Positions 16,127 to 24,810 of a stretch of DNA of 36,920 nt are shown piece after piece; positions within the stretch are counted from its first letter, which is position 1; the number at the start of each line of letters is the position of its first letter. The stretch is taken from assembly GCA_018823415.1 (NCBI GenBank), contig JAHJIN010000201.1, positions 1-36,920 on the forward strand. The letters are read 5' to 3'. Source of the DNA: Chloroflexota bacterium. Lineage in GTDB: Bacteria; Chloroflexota; JAHJIN01. The notes below the pieces were generated by a model. That model was not told the origin of the DNA, did not search any database, and saw only the letters and a program-made list of their open reading frames with translations. Made by a program: the position numbers and the translations under genes.

Positions 16127-16178
16127 CCCGGCTCTTGTACTCCACACTTACCAAGATTTGATGGCAGAGGAGGCTCGG

Positions 16179-16820
16179 ATGACTGGTCATATGGATCGGT
16201 TTTTGCTCTTTATCGGAACCGGTACCAGCCTGGTGGTCGCTTGTTTGGGGTTAGAAACGTGCTCCAGCACCCCGCTGGGTTGGGTACTCGTTTTCACGGG
16301 TGTGGGCTTGTGCATGGTTGGCACACTGAATCTGGCTGCTTCCATGCGTCAGACATCAGCCCGGCACCCTGCTCCAGATCGTTGGTTATGGCTGTTCGTC
16401 GCAGGACTACTGGCAGTAGGGCTGGTGGCCTCGTTCGAATACCTGTACTTGCCAGCCAGCCTGCCCCGCAACGAGTTCATGCTAGACGCGGGCCTGGTCC
16501 TGTTTGGCGCTGGGCTGACGATCTGTCTCTGGGCACGCTGTTTGTTGGTATGGCGGGGCGCCAGGGATGAGTCTGGTGAGGCAGATGCCCGGTGGTCGCG
16601 CGCGGGGGCCTATCACGTCATGCGCTACCCCGGCTATGTGGGTCTGGGGCTGATGGCGTTGGGGCTGGGTATCGGATTCGCCAGCCTGATTAGCGTGCTG
16701 GTCTGGGGGTTGTTGCTGCTCCCGGTCCTGCTCTACCGGGCAAAGGGATGGGTAGCAACCATCGGGGCATTGAGCGTGCTGGTTGGTCCCGTCGTTGGGC
16801 TGTCTCTGGGCCGAACATAA
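16179..16820 (+). CDS. Integral membrane protein related to isoprenylcysteine carboxyl methyltransferases (ICMT/PEMT-like)
   Basis: The 213-residue protein has about six hydrophobic helices. The segment GAYHVMRYPGYVGLGLMALGL (residues ~146-166) matches the R-H/Y-P-x-Y-x-G motif of bacterial ICMT/PEMT-like methyltransferases, which use SAM at the membrane. The usual C-terminal tail after the LLYR motif, with EE-x-x-L and the last SAM-contacting residues, is missing; instead there is a further hydrophobic stretch WVATIGALSVLVGPVVGL. Activity is therefore doubtful. I chose ATG 16179 because GAGGAGG lies 5 bases before it; earlier TTG and ATG starts lack this. It may belong with the methyltransferase operon upstream. 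Confidence 0.65.
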   Translation: MTGHMDRFLLFIGTGTSLVVACLGLETCSSTPLGWVLVFTGVGLCMVGTLNLAASMRQTSARHPAPDRWLWLFVAGLLAVGLVASFEYLYLPASLPRNEFMLDAGLVLFGAGLTICLWARCLLVWRGARDESGEADARWSRAGAYHVMRYPGYVGLGLMALGLGIGFASLISVLVWGLLLLPVLLYRAKGWVATIGALSVLVGPVVGLSLGRT

Positions 16821-16862
16821 TCTCGGCCATTTTGTGTGGCCAGGGCCATGCTCTCATCCTCC

Positions 16863-17672
16863 TCACCGGCGTCGGGAGAGGGTGTACTGACTGGGGCGCC
16901 ACTTGACCTCGATCAGCACCGGGGATACCCGCCGATCCGTGCGGTAGTGCTTGTGGGGCACATACGTTCCCCGGTATGGCCGATTCCGGGCCGTCCGTAG
17001 GCCCCGAGCCGTGCAGAACGTCTCAATGCGTCGGACCAGCGGCGCCAGCGTGAGGACCGCGTCGGTGCCAAGGCAGATGTCCGGGCGGTCCGGGTCCTGG
17101 TCCAGTTCGCAGGGCAACGGGCGTGACGGGAAGGAGTGGCTGTCTAGGATCAGACAGTGGTCAAAGATAGCCAGGAGCGCGTCCACCTCGCGCTCGATGG
17201 CCTGGTGATGGGGCCAGTAAAAGCGCTGGAGCAGGGTTCCCCGCTCCGTTGCCGTCGGCGGTGTCCGCAGGGGTGCCCCGATGGCGGTTCGGGTGTAGAT
17301 TACGCCCACACGCAGTGTCCTGCCACGGCAAGGCCCTGGCGTTGTGGATGCCCACTGCGGCCATCGCTTCCTGGGCATCGTCAGCGAAGCGCTCTGGGTC
17401 CACCACCAGGCGGTTGCACTGGTGGACCACGGTCACGCCGCCGGCCGCGCGCACTGCCGGGGCGAACAACTCGTCCGTGTACCGTCCGTGAGGGCCAACA
17501 GCTTCCGTTCGAGGGCCGCGCTGCCCAAAAAGATGGCCGGCCGCAGGTCCGGCGGGATATGCGTGGCGCTGTGGGGCATGTGGGCCAGCAGTGGCACCAG
17601 GACGTCGCCCGAGCTGACGGTGTACACTTGGGTCAGTGGCTCGGGCTGGAGACTGTGGCTGCCACGGCGCAT
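16863..17672 (-). pseudogene. N-formylglutamate amidohydrolase (HutG/FGase-like), frameshifted
   Basis: Three minus-strand frames together spell an N-formylglutamate amidohydrolase-like protein. The first has VPLLAHMPHSATHIPPDLR and LERKLLALTDG (to about 17490), the second YTDELFAPAVRAAGGVTVVH and QCNRLVVDPERFADDAQE (about 17350-17490), and the third VGVIYTRTAIGAPLR through LILDSHSFPSRPLP, DICLGTD and NRPYRGTYVPHKHY (16863-17340). The His and Asp/Ser residues of the zinc site (DSHSFPS) remain. Two frameshifts plus extra sequence near 17330-17350 mark it as a pseudogene. It is convergent with the gene at 16179 and divergent from the AOR gene. Confidence 0.82.
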
Positions 17673-17743
17673 GGGGGCCTCCGGGGATGGGATGGTGTGC
17701 GGTGCACAGGAAGACTGTCACGCGGGATTCGGGAAGGCTATGC

Positions 17744-17772
17744 TTGCCGGGGCGCGGCGGGGGTGATATAAT
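17744..17772 (+). promoter_or_regulatory. Promoter of the AOR-fusion operon
   Basis: TTGCCG (17744-17749) is followed after 17 bp by a perfect TATAAT (17767-17772). Transcription would start near 17779, some 20 bases before the AOR start codon, which has AGGAGG 6 bases upstream. Confidence 0.7.
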
Positions 17773-17798
17773 GACTTTGACGCGATAGGAGGCAGGCT

Positions 17799-19757
17799 AT
17801 GGGAAACGGGTTCTGGGGCCAGGTGCTCTGGGTGGACCTGACCGCCGGGCAGGTCAGAGTGGAGGCACTGCCCGAGCCGGTGTACCGCCGCTACCTGGGC
17901 GGGTACGGCCTGGGCGCGGCGGTTCTATATGAGCGGATGCCCGCCGGGGCCGACCCCCTGGGGCCGGAGAACATCCTCGGGTTTCTGCCGGGCCTGCTCA
18001 CCGGCAGCGGGGTGCCGTTCAGCGGCCGCTTTATGGTCGTCGCCCGCTCGCCGCTGACCGGCGGCTGGGGCGACGCCAACTGCGGCGGCAATTTTGGCCC
18101 GGCGCTGCGTGGCGCCGGCTATGACGGCGTGTTCGTCACCGGCGTGGCCGATCGCCCGGTCTACCTGTACATAGACGGTCAACAGGTCGAGCTGCGCGAC
18201 GCGTCAGACCTGTGGGGACTGGACGCGGTGCAGACCGAGGAAGCGATCCGGCGCGCCACGTCGCCAGGTGTGCGGGTGGCCTGCATCGGCCCGGCCGGCG
18301 AACGCCTGTCCCTCATCTCCGGGATCGTCAACGACGGCGGGCGCATCGCGGCTCGCTGCGGTCTGGGCGCGGTCATGGGGTCCAAACGGCTCAAGGCCGT
18401 CGCCGTACGGAAAAGCCCGCAGCGCCCGCCCCTGGCCGACCCGGCGGCGTTCCAGGCTGCCGCGGCCTCCTACCGGCAGTTGTTCCGCCGTCGCCCTTCC
18501 CGTTTGACCTCTCTCACCCCCGCTTTTCTCACCCGTCTCCTGCCCGTGGTGCGCCGCCTGCGTGTCCGGTTGAGCAGCGGGCCGATCCAGATGGTGATCG
18601 ACTCCTTCCGGCGCTATGGCACCGCCGCCGGGACGACCGCGCTGGTCGAGCTGGGCGACACCCCGGTGCGTAACTGGAGCGGCATCGGCTTTCGCGATTT
18701 TCCCCTGGCCCGGTCCGAGGGGCTCAGCGACGAGGCCGTCATCCGCCACAACGTCCGGCCCTATGGCTGCCACTCGTGCCCGGTGGCCTGCGGGGCCATC
18801 GCCCGCCTGCCCGACGGCGGGACCGGCCACAAGCCCGAGTACGAGACGCTGACGGCCCTGGGCCCGCTGGTGATGAACGACGACCTGGACGTGGTGATGC
18901 GCTGCGGCCAGATCTGCAACCGCGCCGGGCTGGACACGATCTCGGTGGGCGTGACCATCGCGTTCGCCCTCGAGGCCGCTGAAAAGGGCTGGCTGCCGCC
19001 GGATCTGGCCGGCGAGCTTCCGCTGTGCTGGGGCGACGGCGAGGTCCTCGTCAAGCTGGTGCAGCGGATCGCCCAGCGTGCGCCCGGCCTGGGCGATTGG
19101 CTGGCCGACGGCGTCCGCCGGGCGGCGGATCGCCTGGGGCCAGAGGCTCAGCAGGCGGCCATGCACGCCGGCGGACAGGAGCTGGCAATGCACCGGGGGC
19201 TGTACGAGCCGGGGGTGGCGTTGGGCTATCAGGTGGACCCGGCGCCGGGGCGGCACACCTCGACGCAATCCGGCATCGCCGAGCTCAAATCCTATGCCCC
19301 CTATTTCGCCTTCCGCGGCGTCCGTCCGGCGGGCCGCTACGACTATGTGGCCAAGGGCCCCACCTTTGGCGTGGTCGTTCCCGTTCTGCGCGCCTTTGAC
19401 TCGCTGGGGCTGTGCCTCTTTGCCTTGCAGATGGGTGATCCGCCCTTCCTGCAGTGGCTGAATGCCGCCACCGGCTGGGGGTTTGAAGAGGGCGAGTTCT
19501 TTCGCGCTGGCTGGCGCATCCAGGCTCTCCGCCACGCCTTTAACGCTCGCGAGGGCCTGCCGCCGCACCATGAGCTGCCGGCGCGCGAGCGCGGCGAGCC
19601 GCCCCAGGAGGTCGGGCCGGTGGCCGGGGTCACCCTCGACGCAGAGGCCATGACCGCCGGGTATTTCACCGCCCTCGGCTTGGACCCGGTCACCGGCCGG
19701 CCCCTGCCGGAGACGGTGGCCGAGTTGGAGCTGGAAACGATCCTCGGGATTCAGTAA
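17799..19757 (+). CDS. Aldehyde:ferredoxin oxidoreductase family protein (tungsten-pterin)
   Basis: The 652-residue enzyme would oxidise an aldehyde to the acid and pass electrons to ferredoxin. The N-terminal domain (about 1-205) shows family features: GQVLWVDLTAGQV, YLGGYGLGAAVLYE, SPLTGGWGDANCGG and CIGPAGERLSLISGIVNDGG, then GLGAVMGSKRLKA. The 4Fe-4S cysteines are Cys324, Cys327 and Cys331 in PYGCHSCPVACG, with a late ligand at Cys539 in LGLCLFALQ; the spacing fits AOR. The paralogue group (AOR, FOR, GOR, other) is not resolved. The following fusion gene starts 37 bases downstream with its own AAGGAGG, so the two share one operon; the aldolase end of the fusion could supply the aldehyde (inference). 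Confidence 0.93.
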   Translation: MGNGFWGQVLWVDLTAGQVRVEALPEPVYRRYLGGYGLGAAVLYERMPAGADPLGPENILGFLPGLLTGSGVPFSGRFMVVARSPLTGGWGDANCGGNFGPALRGAGYDGVFVTGVADRPVYLYIDGQQVELRDASDLWGLDAVQTEEAIRRATSPGVRVACIGPAGERLSLISGIVNDGGRIAARCGLGAVMGSKRLKAVAVRKSPQRPPLADPAAFQAAAASYRQLFRRRPSRLTSLTPAFLTRLLPVVRRLRVRLSSGPIQMVIDSFRRYGTAAGTTALVELGDTPVRNWSGIGFRDFPLARSEGLSDEAVIRHNVRPYGCHSCPVACGAIARLPDGGTGHKPEYETLTALGPLVMNDDLDVVMRCGQICNRAGLDTISVGVTIAFALEAAEKGWLPPDLAGELPLCWGDGEVLVKLVQRIAQRAPGLGDWLADGVRRAADRLGPEAQQAAMHAGGQELAMHRGLYEPGVALGYQVDPAPGRHTSTQSGIAELKSYAPYFAFRGVRPAGRYDYVAKGPTFGVVVPVLRAFDSLGLCLFALQMGDPPFLQWLNAATGWGFEEGEFFRAGWRIQALRHAFNAREGLPPHHELPARERGEPPQEVGPVAGVTLDAEAMTAGYFTALGLDPVTGRPLPETVAELELETILGIQ

Positions 19758-19794
19758 CGCACACACGGCTACGCGCCGTAAGGAGGATGTTGCT

Positions 19795-22700
19795 ATGACC
19801 AAATATCTGCTAGGCCTGGACGCCGGCACCGGCTCGGCGCGCGCCCTGCTGGTGAACGTGGAGACTGGCCGGGCGACCATCGCCGTCCGGCCCTGGAGCC
19901 ATCCACTCGCCCCAGAGGCGGGCGATTGGGCGTATGATTTCGATACGGACCGCAACTGGGCGTTGCTGGCCGAGGCGGCGCGCGAGGTCGTGCAACGGGC
20001 TGCCGCCGCGCCCGGCGACGTGCTGGGCATCGCCGCTACCTCCATGCGTCACAACCTGGTCCTGATCAGAGACGGCCGCGCGTTGTGGGCCGTGCCGAAC
20101 AAGGACGCCCGCGCTTCCGGCGAGAGCATGGAGATGGCCATCGAGCGCGGCGCGGCCCTGTATGAGCCCACCGGCCACTGGCCGTCTCCGGTCTTTGCGG
20201 CGCCCCGCCTGAAATGGCTGGCCCAACACCACCCGGAGTGGCTCGCCGGGTCCGTGGCCCTGACCATCAGCGATTGGATCGCCTTTCGCTTGTGCGGGCA
20301 GGTGGCGACCGAGTTCTCCCACGCCGGTGAGACCATGCTCTTTAACGTCCACCGGCGGGAATGGATGTGGGACTGGATCGACGAGCTCGGCCTGCCTCAC
20401 TCCCTCTTTCCGCCGGTGCTGGCCGCCGGGACGCTCCTGGGCCAACTCGGCGCCGCTGCTGCGGCCGACCTGGGCCTGGCACCTGGCATTCCCATCGCGG
20501 TGGGCGGCGCAGACACCCAGTGCGCGCTCCTCGGCGTCGGCGCGATAGGCGTGGGTGACGTTGGGGTCTGTGCCGGGACCACCACGCCGGTCCAGGCCGT
20601 GGTGGGACAGCCCACCCTGGACCGCCGCCTCTGGACCGGCCTACACGTCCTGCCGGACCTGTGGGTGGTCGAGAGCAACGCCGGGGCCATGGGCGAGCCC
20701 CTGGCGTGGTTTGCCGCCCTGCTCTACCCCGATTCGCCGCGCCCGGTGGCGCGTCTGATGGCCGAGGCCCGGCAAGCCCCGCCCGGCGCTGCGGGCATCT
20801 TTTCCACCTTTGGCACCCAGGTGTTCGACGCCAGCGCGATGGGGTTGCCGGTCGGCAGTGTGACCCTGTCCCACTTTTTAGGGGCGGATGGCCCCACTCC
20901 CTACGGTCGCCGCCAGAACCTGGTCCGCGCCGTCCTGGAGGGCCTGGCCTACACGGTGCGGGCGAACGTGGAGCAGGCGGCGGGGGCCGGGTTTCAGACG
21001 TCGAACGTCGCGATGACCGGCGGAATGACCCGCAGCCCCTTCTGGTCGCAACTGGTGGCCGACGTACTGGGCCAGCCCGTGCGCGTCTCCGAGATGCCCG
21101 AGAGCACGGCCCTGGGGGCAGCGATCTGCGCCGGCGTGGGGGCGGGATCCTTCAAGGACTTGGCCGAAGGAGCCGGCCGGCTGGCCCACACGCATTCGGT
21201 CGCGCCTCAAGCGGTCAGCAGCGCCTACCAGGGGGCCTATGCCGAATGGCAAACGCTGCGCGCCGCCCAGTCCAAGGCCCACGACCTGGCCGCCGACCTG
21301 ATCCTGCAGGCGATGTCCGAGCAGCCGCCGGCCATCACGGCCCGGCCGGCCCCGTTTCGCCCGCGTGTTCTGGTCACCGCCCAACTGGACGAGGCGAGCC
21401 TGGCCGAGTTGCGGGCACTCGGCGAAGTCGAGTACGCCAATTACCGCGAGGCCCTGCGCGTGCTGGTGGGCGACGACCTGGTGGATGCGCTCCAGGGCGT
21501 CCACGTCCTGGTCACCGAGGTAGACATGGTGGACCTGGAGGCCTTGCAGCGGCTGCCGGACCTACGCGTGGTGGTTTCCTGTCGCGGTCAGGCGGTCAAC
21601 GTGGACCTGGCGGCCTGCACGGCCCTGGGTATCCCGGTGCTCAACGCCCCCGGCCGCAACGCCGACGCCGTGGCCGACCTGACGGTGGCCCTCATGCTCA
21701 TGCTGTCGCGCAAGCTCGTCCCGGCGGATCGCTTTCTGCGCCAGCCCGGCGGCGAGGCTGGCGACATGGGGCGCATGGGGCAGGCGTACGAAGAGTTCCT
21801 GGGCCGCGAGCTGTGGGGCAAGACGGTGGGGCTGGTGGGGTTTGGCGCTGTGGGCCGGCAGGTGGCCCGGCGGCTGGCCCCCTTTGGCGTCCGCCTGGTG
21901 GTCTGCGACCCTTACCTCGGCCCGGAGGACGCCGCCCTGTACGACGCCGAGCTGGTCTCCCTGGAGGATCTGCTGGCCGGGAGCGACGTCGTCAGCCTGC
22001 ACGCCCCGGTCACCGACGAGACCCGTGGCCTCGTCGGCCAGGACGCCATCGCCCGGATGAAACCGGGGGCGCTGCTGGTCAACACCGCGCGCGCTGCGTT
22101 GGTGAACGAGGAGGCCCTGCTGGCGGCGCTGCGGTCCGGGCACCTGGCCGGTGCCGCGCTGGACGTCTTTGCCGTGGAGCCGCCGTCCTCCGAGCATCCC
22201 CTGCTGGCGTTGCCCAACGTCATCGCCACGCCGCACGTCGGCGGGAACACGGTGGAGGTGGCCGCCCATCAGGGGCAGATGATCATCGGGGACATCCGGC
22301 GCATGCTGGTGGGCGAGCGGCCGCGGTACGTCCTGAACCCGGAGACGCTGGACGGGTTCTCGTGGACGGAACGGCGCCGGCCTGGGGACGTCGCAGCCCT
22401 GGAGGCGCTCCCGGCTCGCCCGGGGCCGGCCGTCAGCGATTTGCAGCAGGAGCCGGCGGTCCAGGCTCACGTCTCAGAGGAGTCACCCCCGGCGGTGCTC
22501 GTCGTCTCGTCTTCGCAGGACGCCCGCCAGCAGATGGAGCGGATCCTGGGCCTGTTCTGCGAGCAAGCCCGGGCCGACGCGGCCCTCAATGCCTTTGCCG
22601 CCAAGCGCAAGGTCATTTCCCACTATACCCTGACCGACATGGGATTAGAGTTCTACGTCGGCTTCTGGGACGGCGCGGCCGTGGCGGGGATGGGCGAGTG

Positions 22701-23598
22701 CCCCATGCCGGCCGAGGTGCGCATGAAGGCCAGCGCCGAGACCCTGGACGGGATCCTGACCGGCAAGGTGAGTGGCAACAAGGCCGCAATGGGCGGCAAG
22801 CTCTCCTTCAGCGGGAGCGTGCGCGTGGCCATGGGCCTCCAGCGCATCCAGAACGACCTGGTCCGTCTCTACACGGCGGCGCGGGAGGAGGCCGGCGGCA
22901 TCGACCTTGCGCTTCTGACCAGGCCTTCCCACGGCGCCCCGGCCGGCCCGCTGGCGCTGGACATCCCGGCGGACCCGCGCGAACAACTGGTGCAGGTGGT
23001 CGACGAGATGTTCCAGTTGCAGTTGATCACCGCCACCGGCGGGAACGTGAGCATCCGCGTGGAGGGCCAGGAAGAGTGCTGGATCACCCCCAGCCAGTTG
23101 TTCAAGGGCAACCTGCGGCCCGAGGCGATGGTGCGGATCGACTTTGAGGACAACGTCCTGGACGCCGGGGTGCTGGCGCCTTCTTCTGAGCGGGTGCTGC
23201 ACCTGGAGATCTACAAGGCGCGGCCGGACGTGCAGGCCATCATCCACGCCCACGCGCCCTATGCCACCATTCTGGGCATGAGCGGGTTGCCGTTCCTGCC
23301 CGTCACCACCGATGCGGCGTTCCTCAAGGAGGTGCCGGTGGTGCCGTTCATCATGCCGGGGACCAAGGAGCTGGCCGTGGCGACGGCCAAGGCCCTGGGG
23401 CAGAACCCCGCCTGTATCATGCGGAATCACGGCATCGTGGTGGCGGCCAGTAGCCTGCGCCGCGCCGCCAACCTGGTCGAGGCTGTCGAACGCACCGCGC
23501 AGCTCATCCTGGGCTGCCGTGCGGTGGGCAAAAAGCCGCCGGTCCTGCCGAAAGACGTGGTCAAGATGCTGCAAGAGGTGGGGGAGATGCTGGCGTAG
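19795..23598 (+). CDS. Four-domain fusion: LsrK-like FGGY kinase, D-2-hydroxyacid dehydrogenase, SCP2 domain, class II aldolase
   Basis: One uninterrupted 1267-residue frame holds four units. Residues 1-505 are a FGGY carbohydrate kinase closest in feel to AI-2 kinase LsrK (LDAGTGS at 8-14; catalytic-base candidate Asp240 in GGADTQ). Residues ~520-850 are a D-2-hydroxyacid dehydrogenase like SerA/PdxB, with NAD loop GFGAVG (682-687) and catalytic Arg766, Glu795 and His814. Residues ~900-1030 form an SCP2-type domain (ILTGKVSGNKAAMGGKLSFS). Residues ~1055-1267 are a FucA-like class II aldolase with zinc ligands Glu1132, His1151, His1153 and His1212, spaced as in FucA. All active sites look intact. 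AAGGAGG lies 8 bases before ATG. A cytoplasmic kinase-dehydrogenase-aldolase route for a sugar or sugar acid is inferred; the substrate is unknown. Confidence 0.92.
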   Translation: MTKYLLGLDAGTGSARALLVNVETGRATIAVRPWSHPLAPEAGDWAYDFDTDRNWALLAEAAREVVQRAAAAPGDVLGIAATSMRHNLVLIRDGRALWAVPNKDARASGESMEMAIERGAALYEPTGHWPSPVFAAPRLKWLAQHHPEWLAGSVALTISDWIAFRLCGQVATEFSHAGETMLFNVHRREWMWDWIDELGLPHSLFPPVLAAGTLLGQLGAAAAADLGLAPGIPIAVGGADTQCALLGVGAIGVGDVGVCAGTTTPVQAVVGQPTLDRRLWTGLHVLPDLWVVESNAGAMGEPLAWFAALLYPDSPRPVARLMAEARQAPPGAAGIFSTFGTQVFDASAMGLPVGSVTLSHFLGADGPTPYGRRQNLVRAVLEGLAYTVRANVEQAAGAGFQTSNVAMTGGMTRSPFWSQLVADVLGQPVRVSEMPESTALGAAICAGVGAGSFKDLAEGAGRLAHTHSVAPQAVSSAYQGAYAEWQTLRAAQSKAHDLAADLILQAMSEQPPAITARPAPFRPRVLVTAQLDEASLAELRALGEVEYANYREALRVLVGDDLVDALQGVHVLVTEVDMVDLEALQRLPDLRVVVSCRGQAVNVDLAACTALGIPVLNAPGRNADAVADLTVALMLMLSRKLVPADRFLRQPGGEAGDMGRMGQAYEEFLGRELWGKTVGLVGFGAVGRQVARRLAPFGVRLVVCDPYLGPEDAALYDAELVSLEDLLAGSDVVSLHAPVTDETRGLVGQDAIARMKPGALLVNTARAALVNEEALLAALRSGHLAGAALDVFAVEPPSSEHPLLALPNVIATPHVGGNTVEVAAHQGQMIIGDIRRMLVGERPRYVLNPETLDGFSWTERRRPGDVAALEALPARPGPAVSDLQQEPAVQAHVSEESPPAVLVVSSSQDARQQMERILGLFCEQARADAALNAFAAKRKVISHYTLTDMGLEFYVGFWDGAAVAGMGECPMPAEVRMKASAETLDGILTGKVSGNKAAMGGKLSFSGSVRVAMGLQRIQNDLVRLYTAAREEAGGIDLALLTRPSHGAPAGPLALDIPADPREQLVQVVDEMFQLQLITATGGNVSIRVEGQEECWITPSQLFKGNLRPEAMVRIDFEDNVLDAGVLAPSSERVLHLEIYKARPDVQAIIHAHAPYATILGMSGLPFLPVTTDAAFLKEVPVVPFIMPGTKELAVATAKALGQNPACIMRNHGIVVAASSLRRAANLVEAVERTAQLILGCRAVGKKPPVLPKDVVKMLQEVGEMLA

Positions 23599-23639
23599 CG
23601 GAGGCGTCGTGCAACCATAGGCAGAGGGGACAGGTAGCG

Positions 23640-23840
23640 CGAGCCTCTGGCGCGGCGGTGCCGATCTGATCGCGATCCTGGCGTGCGAGGGCAGGCCGGA
23701 GACGCTGGTCCAGGCAGTGGCGGCTGTTCGACGGCGTGGAATTCCCATCACGCGTAGCCCACTGGCAAGAGTGTCGACGACCTAGTTGCCTACGGATTGG
23801 AAGTGGAGTGGGTCATCAAGAGCGCCGGCAGGGCTTGAAG
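23640..23840 (+). other. Possible coding relic after the fusion gene
   Basis: A stretch reads GADLIAILACEGRPETLVQA then VAAVRRRGIPI in one plus frame and DLVAYGLEVEWVIKSAGRA in another, broken by stops. The first piece looks like part of a TIM-barrel sugar-phosphate enzyme (hexulose-phosphate synthase-like), but this is a weak resemblance. No start or ribosome site is evident. Confidence 0.2.
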
Positions 23841-23873
23841 CTAGCATATTAGGTAGACCTCGCCACCCAAAAC

Positions 23874-23896
23874 ACTGCCCGGACAGCACGGGCAGT
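23874..23896. repeat. Hairpin preceding the terminator
   Basis: ACTGCCCG (23874-23881) and CGGGCAGT (23889-23896) form a perfect 8-bp stem with a 7-base loop, just upstream of the terminator at 23901. Confidence 0.5.
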
Positions 23897-23900
23897 ACGC

Positions 23901-23931
23901 AGGCTAGCAGATGACACCTGCTAGCCTTTTT
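23901..23931 (+). terminator. Rho-independent terminator of the AOR-fusion operon
   Basis: AGGCTAGCAG and CTGCTAGCCT form a perfect 10-bp stem around a 7-base loop, followed by TTTTT. It lies 300 bases after the fusion stop codon, with only relic sequence between. Read the other way, it would also follow the leftward DUF72 relic, but the T-run favours the plus strand. Confidence 0.8.
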
Positions 23932-23932
23932 G

Positions 23933-24229
23933 TTAGAGCCTGCTTAGCGGGACAACCCAGTGAGCGGACCGTCTTCGTTTACCCACTACCTGGACCTGCT
24001 CTTGCCTGTTTCCAGGGACGGCTCGCACCCCCAACAACATCCTGAGCTGCCGGGCCGCCAAGCCCAGGCTTGACTGGGTATCCACCGTCTGGCCTTGCCA
24101 GTGGTTGCTGGCAAACAGGTACACCTGCTCGGCCTGCTGGGCCATCTCCTGGATCTTGGGTCCCCACTCGGCCAGTTCTTGCTCGGTGTAGGTATAGTCG
24201 TAGTGCTCCCAGGCGTGCTCAGGCTGCCA
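23933..24229 (-). pseudogene. C-terminal relic of a DUF72 family protein
   Basis: The minus strand reads HYDYTYTEQELAEWGPKIQ, then EMAQQAEQVYLFASNHWQGQ and TVDTQSSLGLAARQLRMLLG. This matches the C-terminal helices of DUF72 proteins (Y-Y-E-EL-EW, then V-VFFNNH-G-A). The frame closes upstream at a TGA (24230-24232), close to where dispersed repeat B begins, so the N-terminal two thirds are missing. DUF72 is a TIM-barrel-like family of unsettled function. Confidence 0.65.
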
Positions 24230-24236
24230 TCAACGT

Positions 24237-24305
24237 TGGTAGTGGCAGGCGCAACCGGGAAACCGGGCTATTTCTCACCGCCCGGCTGGTGCTCGATTGA
24301 TGAAC
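24237..24305. repeat. Dispersed repeat B, copy 2
   Basis: This 69-bp copy matches 3629-3697 at 60 positions without gaps, and its left edge lies just upstream of the truncated DUF72 relic. Confidence 0.75.
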
Positions 24306-24810
24306 GCTCGGCCAGAACAGGGGAAAACCGCAGCCGGCGTCCAAGCCGCGTCGCTGGCTAGCACGCTGTGTACGCACGATTTTCTATTTTCGGAGCCGAG
24401 ATCAGCTTCATCGTTTGGAGCACTTGCGACCGGTATTGTATCCGAAAGACTGGCTGGATGCAAGCGAGGACCGGACCGGGGATTGGTGTGGTGGAGGCTG
24501 GCTCCCAACTCAACGGGGGGACTACCCGGCGATCCCGATCTAGGCGTGGATTGTGTGAGGCCAGTCTGGGGGTGTGGCGAGGCAAGCATCGGGATCAAGC
24601 GTGACGAGGGACCCCTAGCAAAGGAACACCTTGTGCGCAGTTCAGCGTGATTCATTGCCACGATGCTCACAAAGTGGTCACAACCGACCCATCGCTATCC
24701 CGTTTTGTACCATGCTTGACCTGGGGATGTAGAGTAGCCCTCGGCCTGGTTTTTGCACAGACGCCCATCTCGTCGCGGGCACAGCCCGCCACGAGTCACC
24801 GTGCGCAAGA
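24306..24810. other. Gene-free stretch
   Basis: I see no recognisable gene here. A 117-residue plus ORF (24297-24650) starts within the end of repeat B, has no family similarity I can see and no ribosome site, and is probably chance. Base composition is a little lower in GC than the flanking genes. Confidence 0.4.

Noticed and set aside
18204..20045. 613-residue minus-strand ORF across the AOR gene and the fusion start
   Set aside because: Low-complexity antisense shadow that spans two real genes and a ribosome-binding site.
20661..23147. 828-residue plus-strand ORF in another frame of the fusion gene
   Set aside because: It is rich in Arg, Gly, Pro and Ala with no family motifs, a usual shadow of high-GC coding sequence; the main frame has four intact domains.
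24297..24650. 117-residue plus ORF in the graveyard
   Set aside because: Starts inside dispersed repeat B, has no ribosome site and no recognisable motif.
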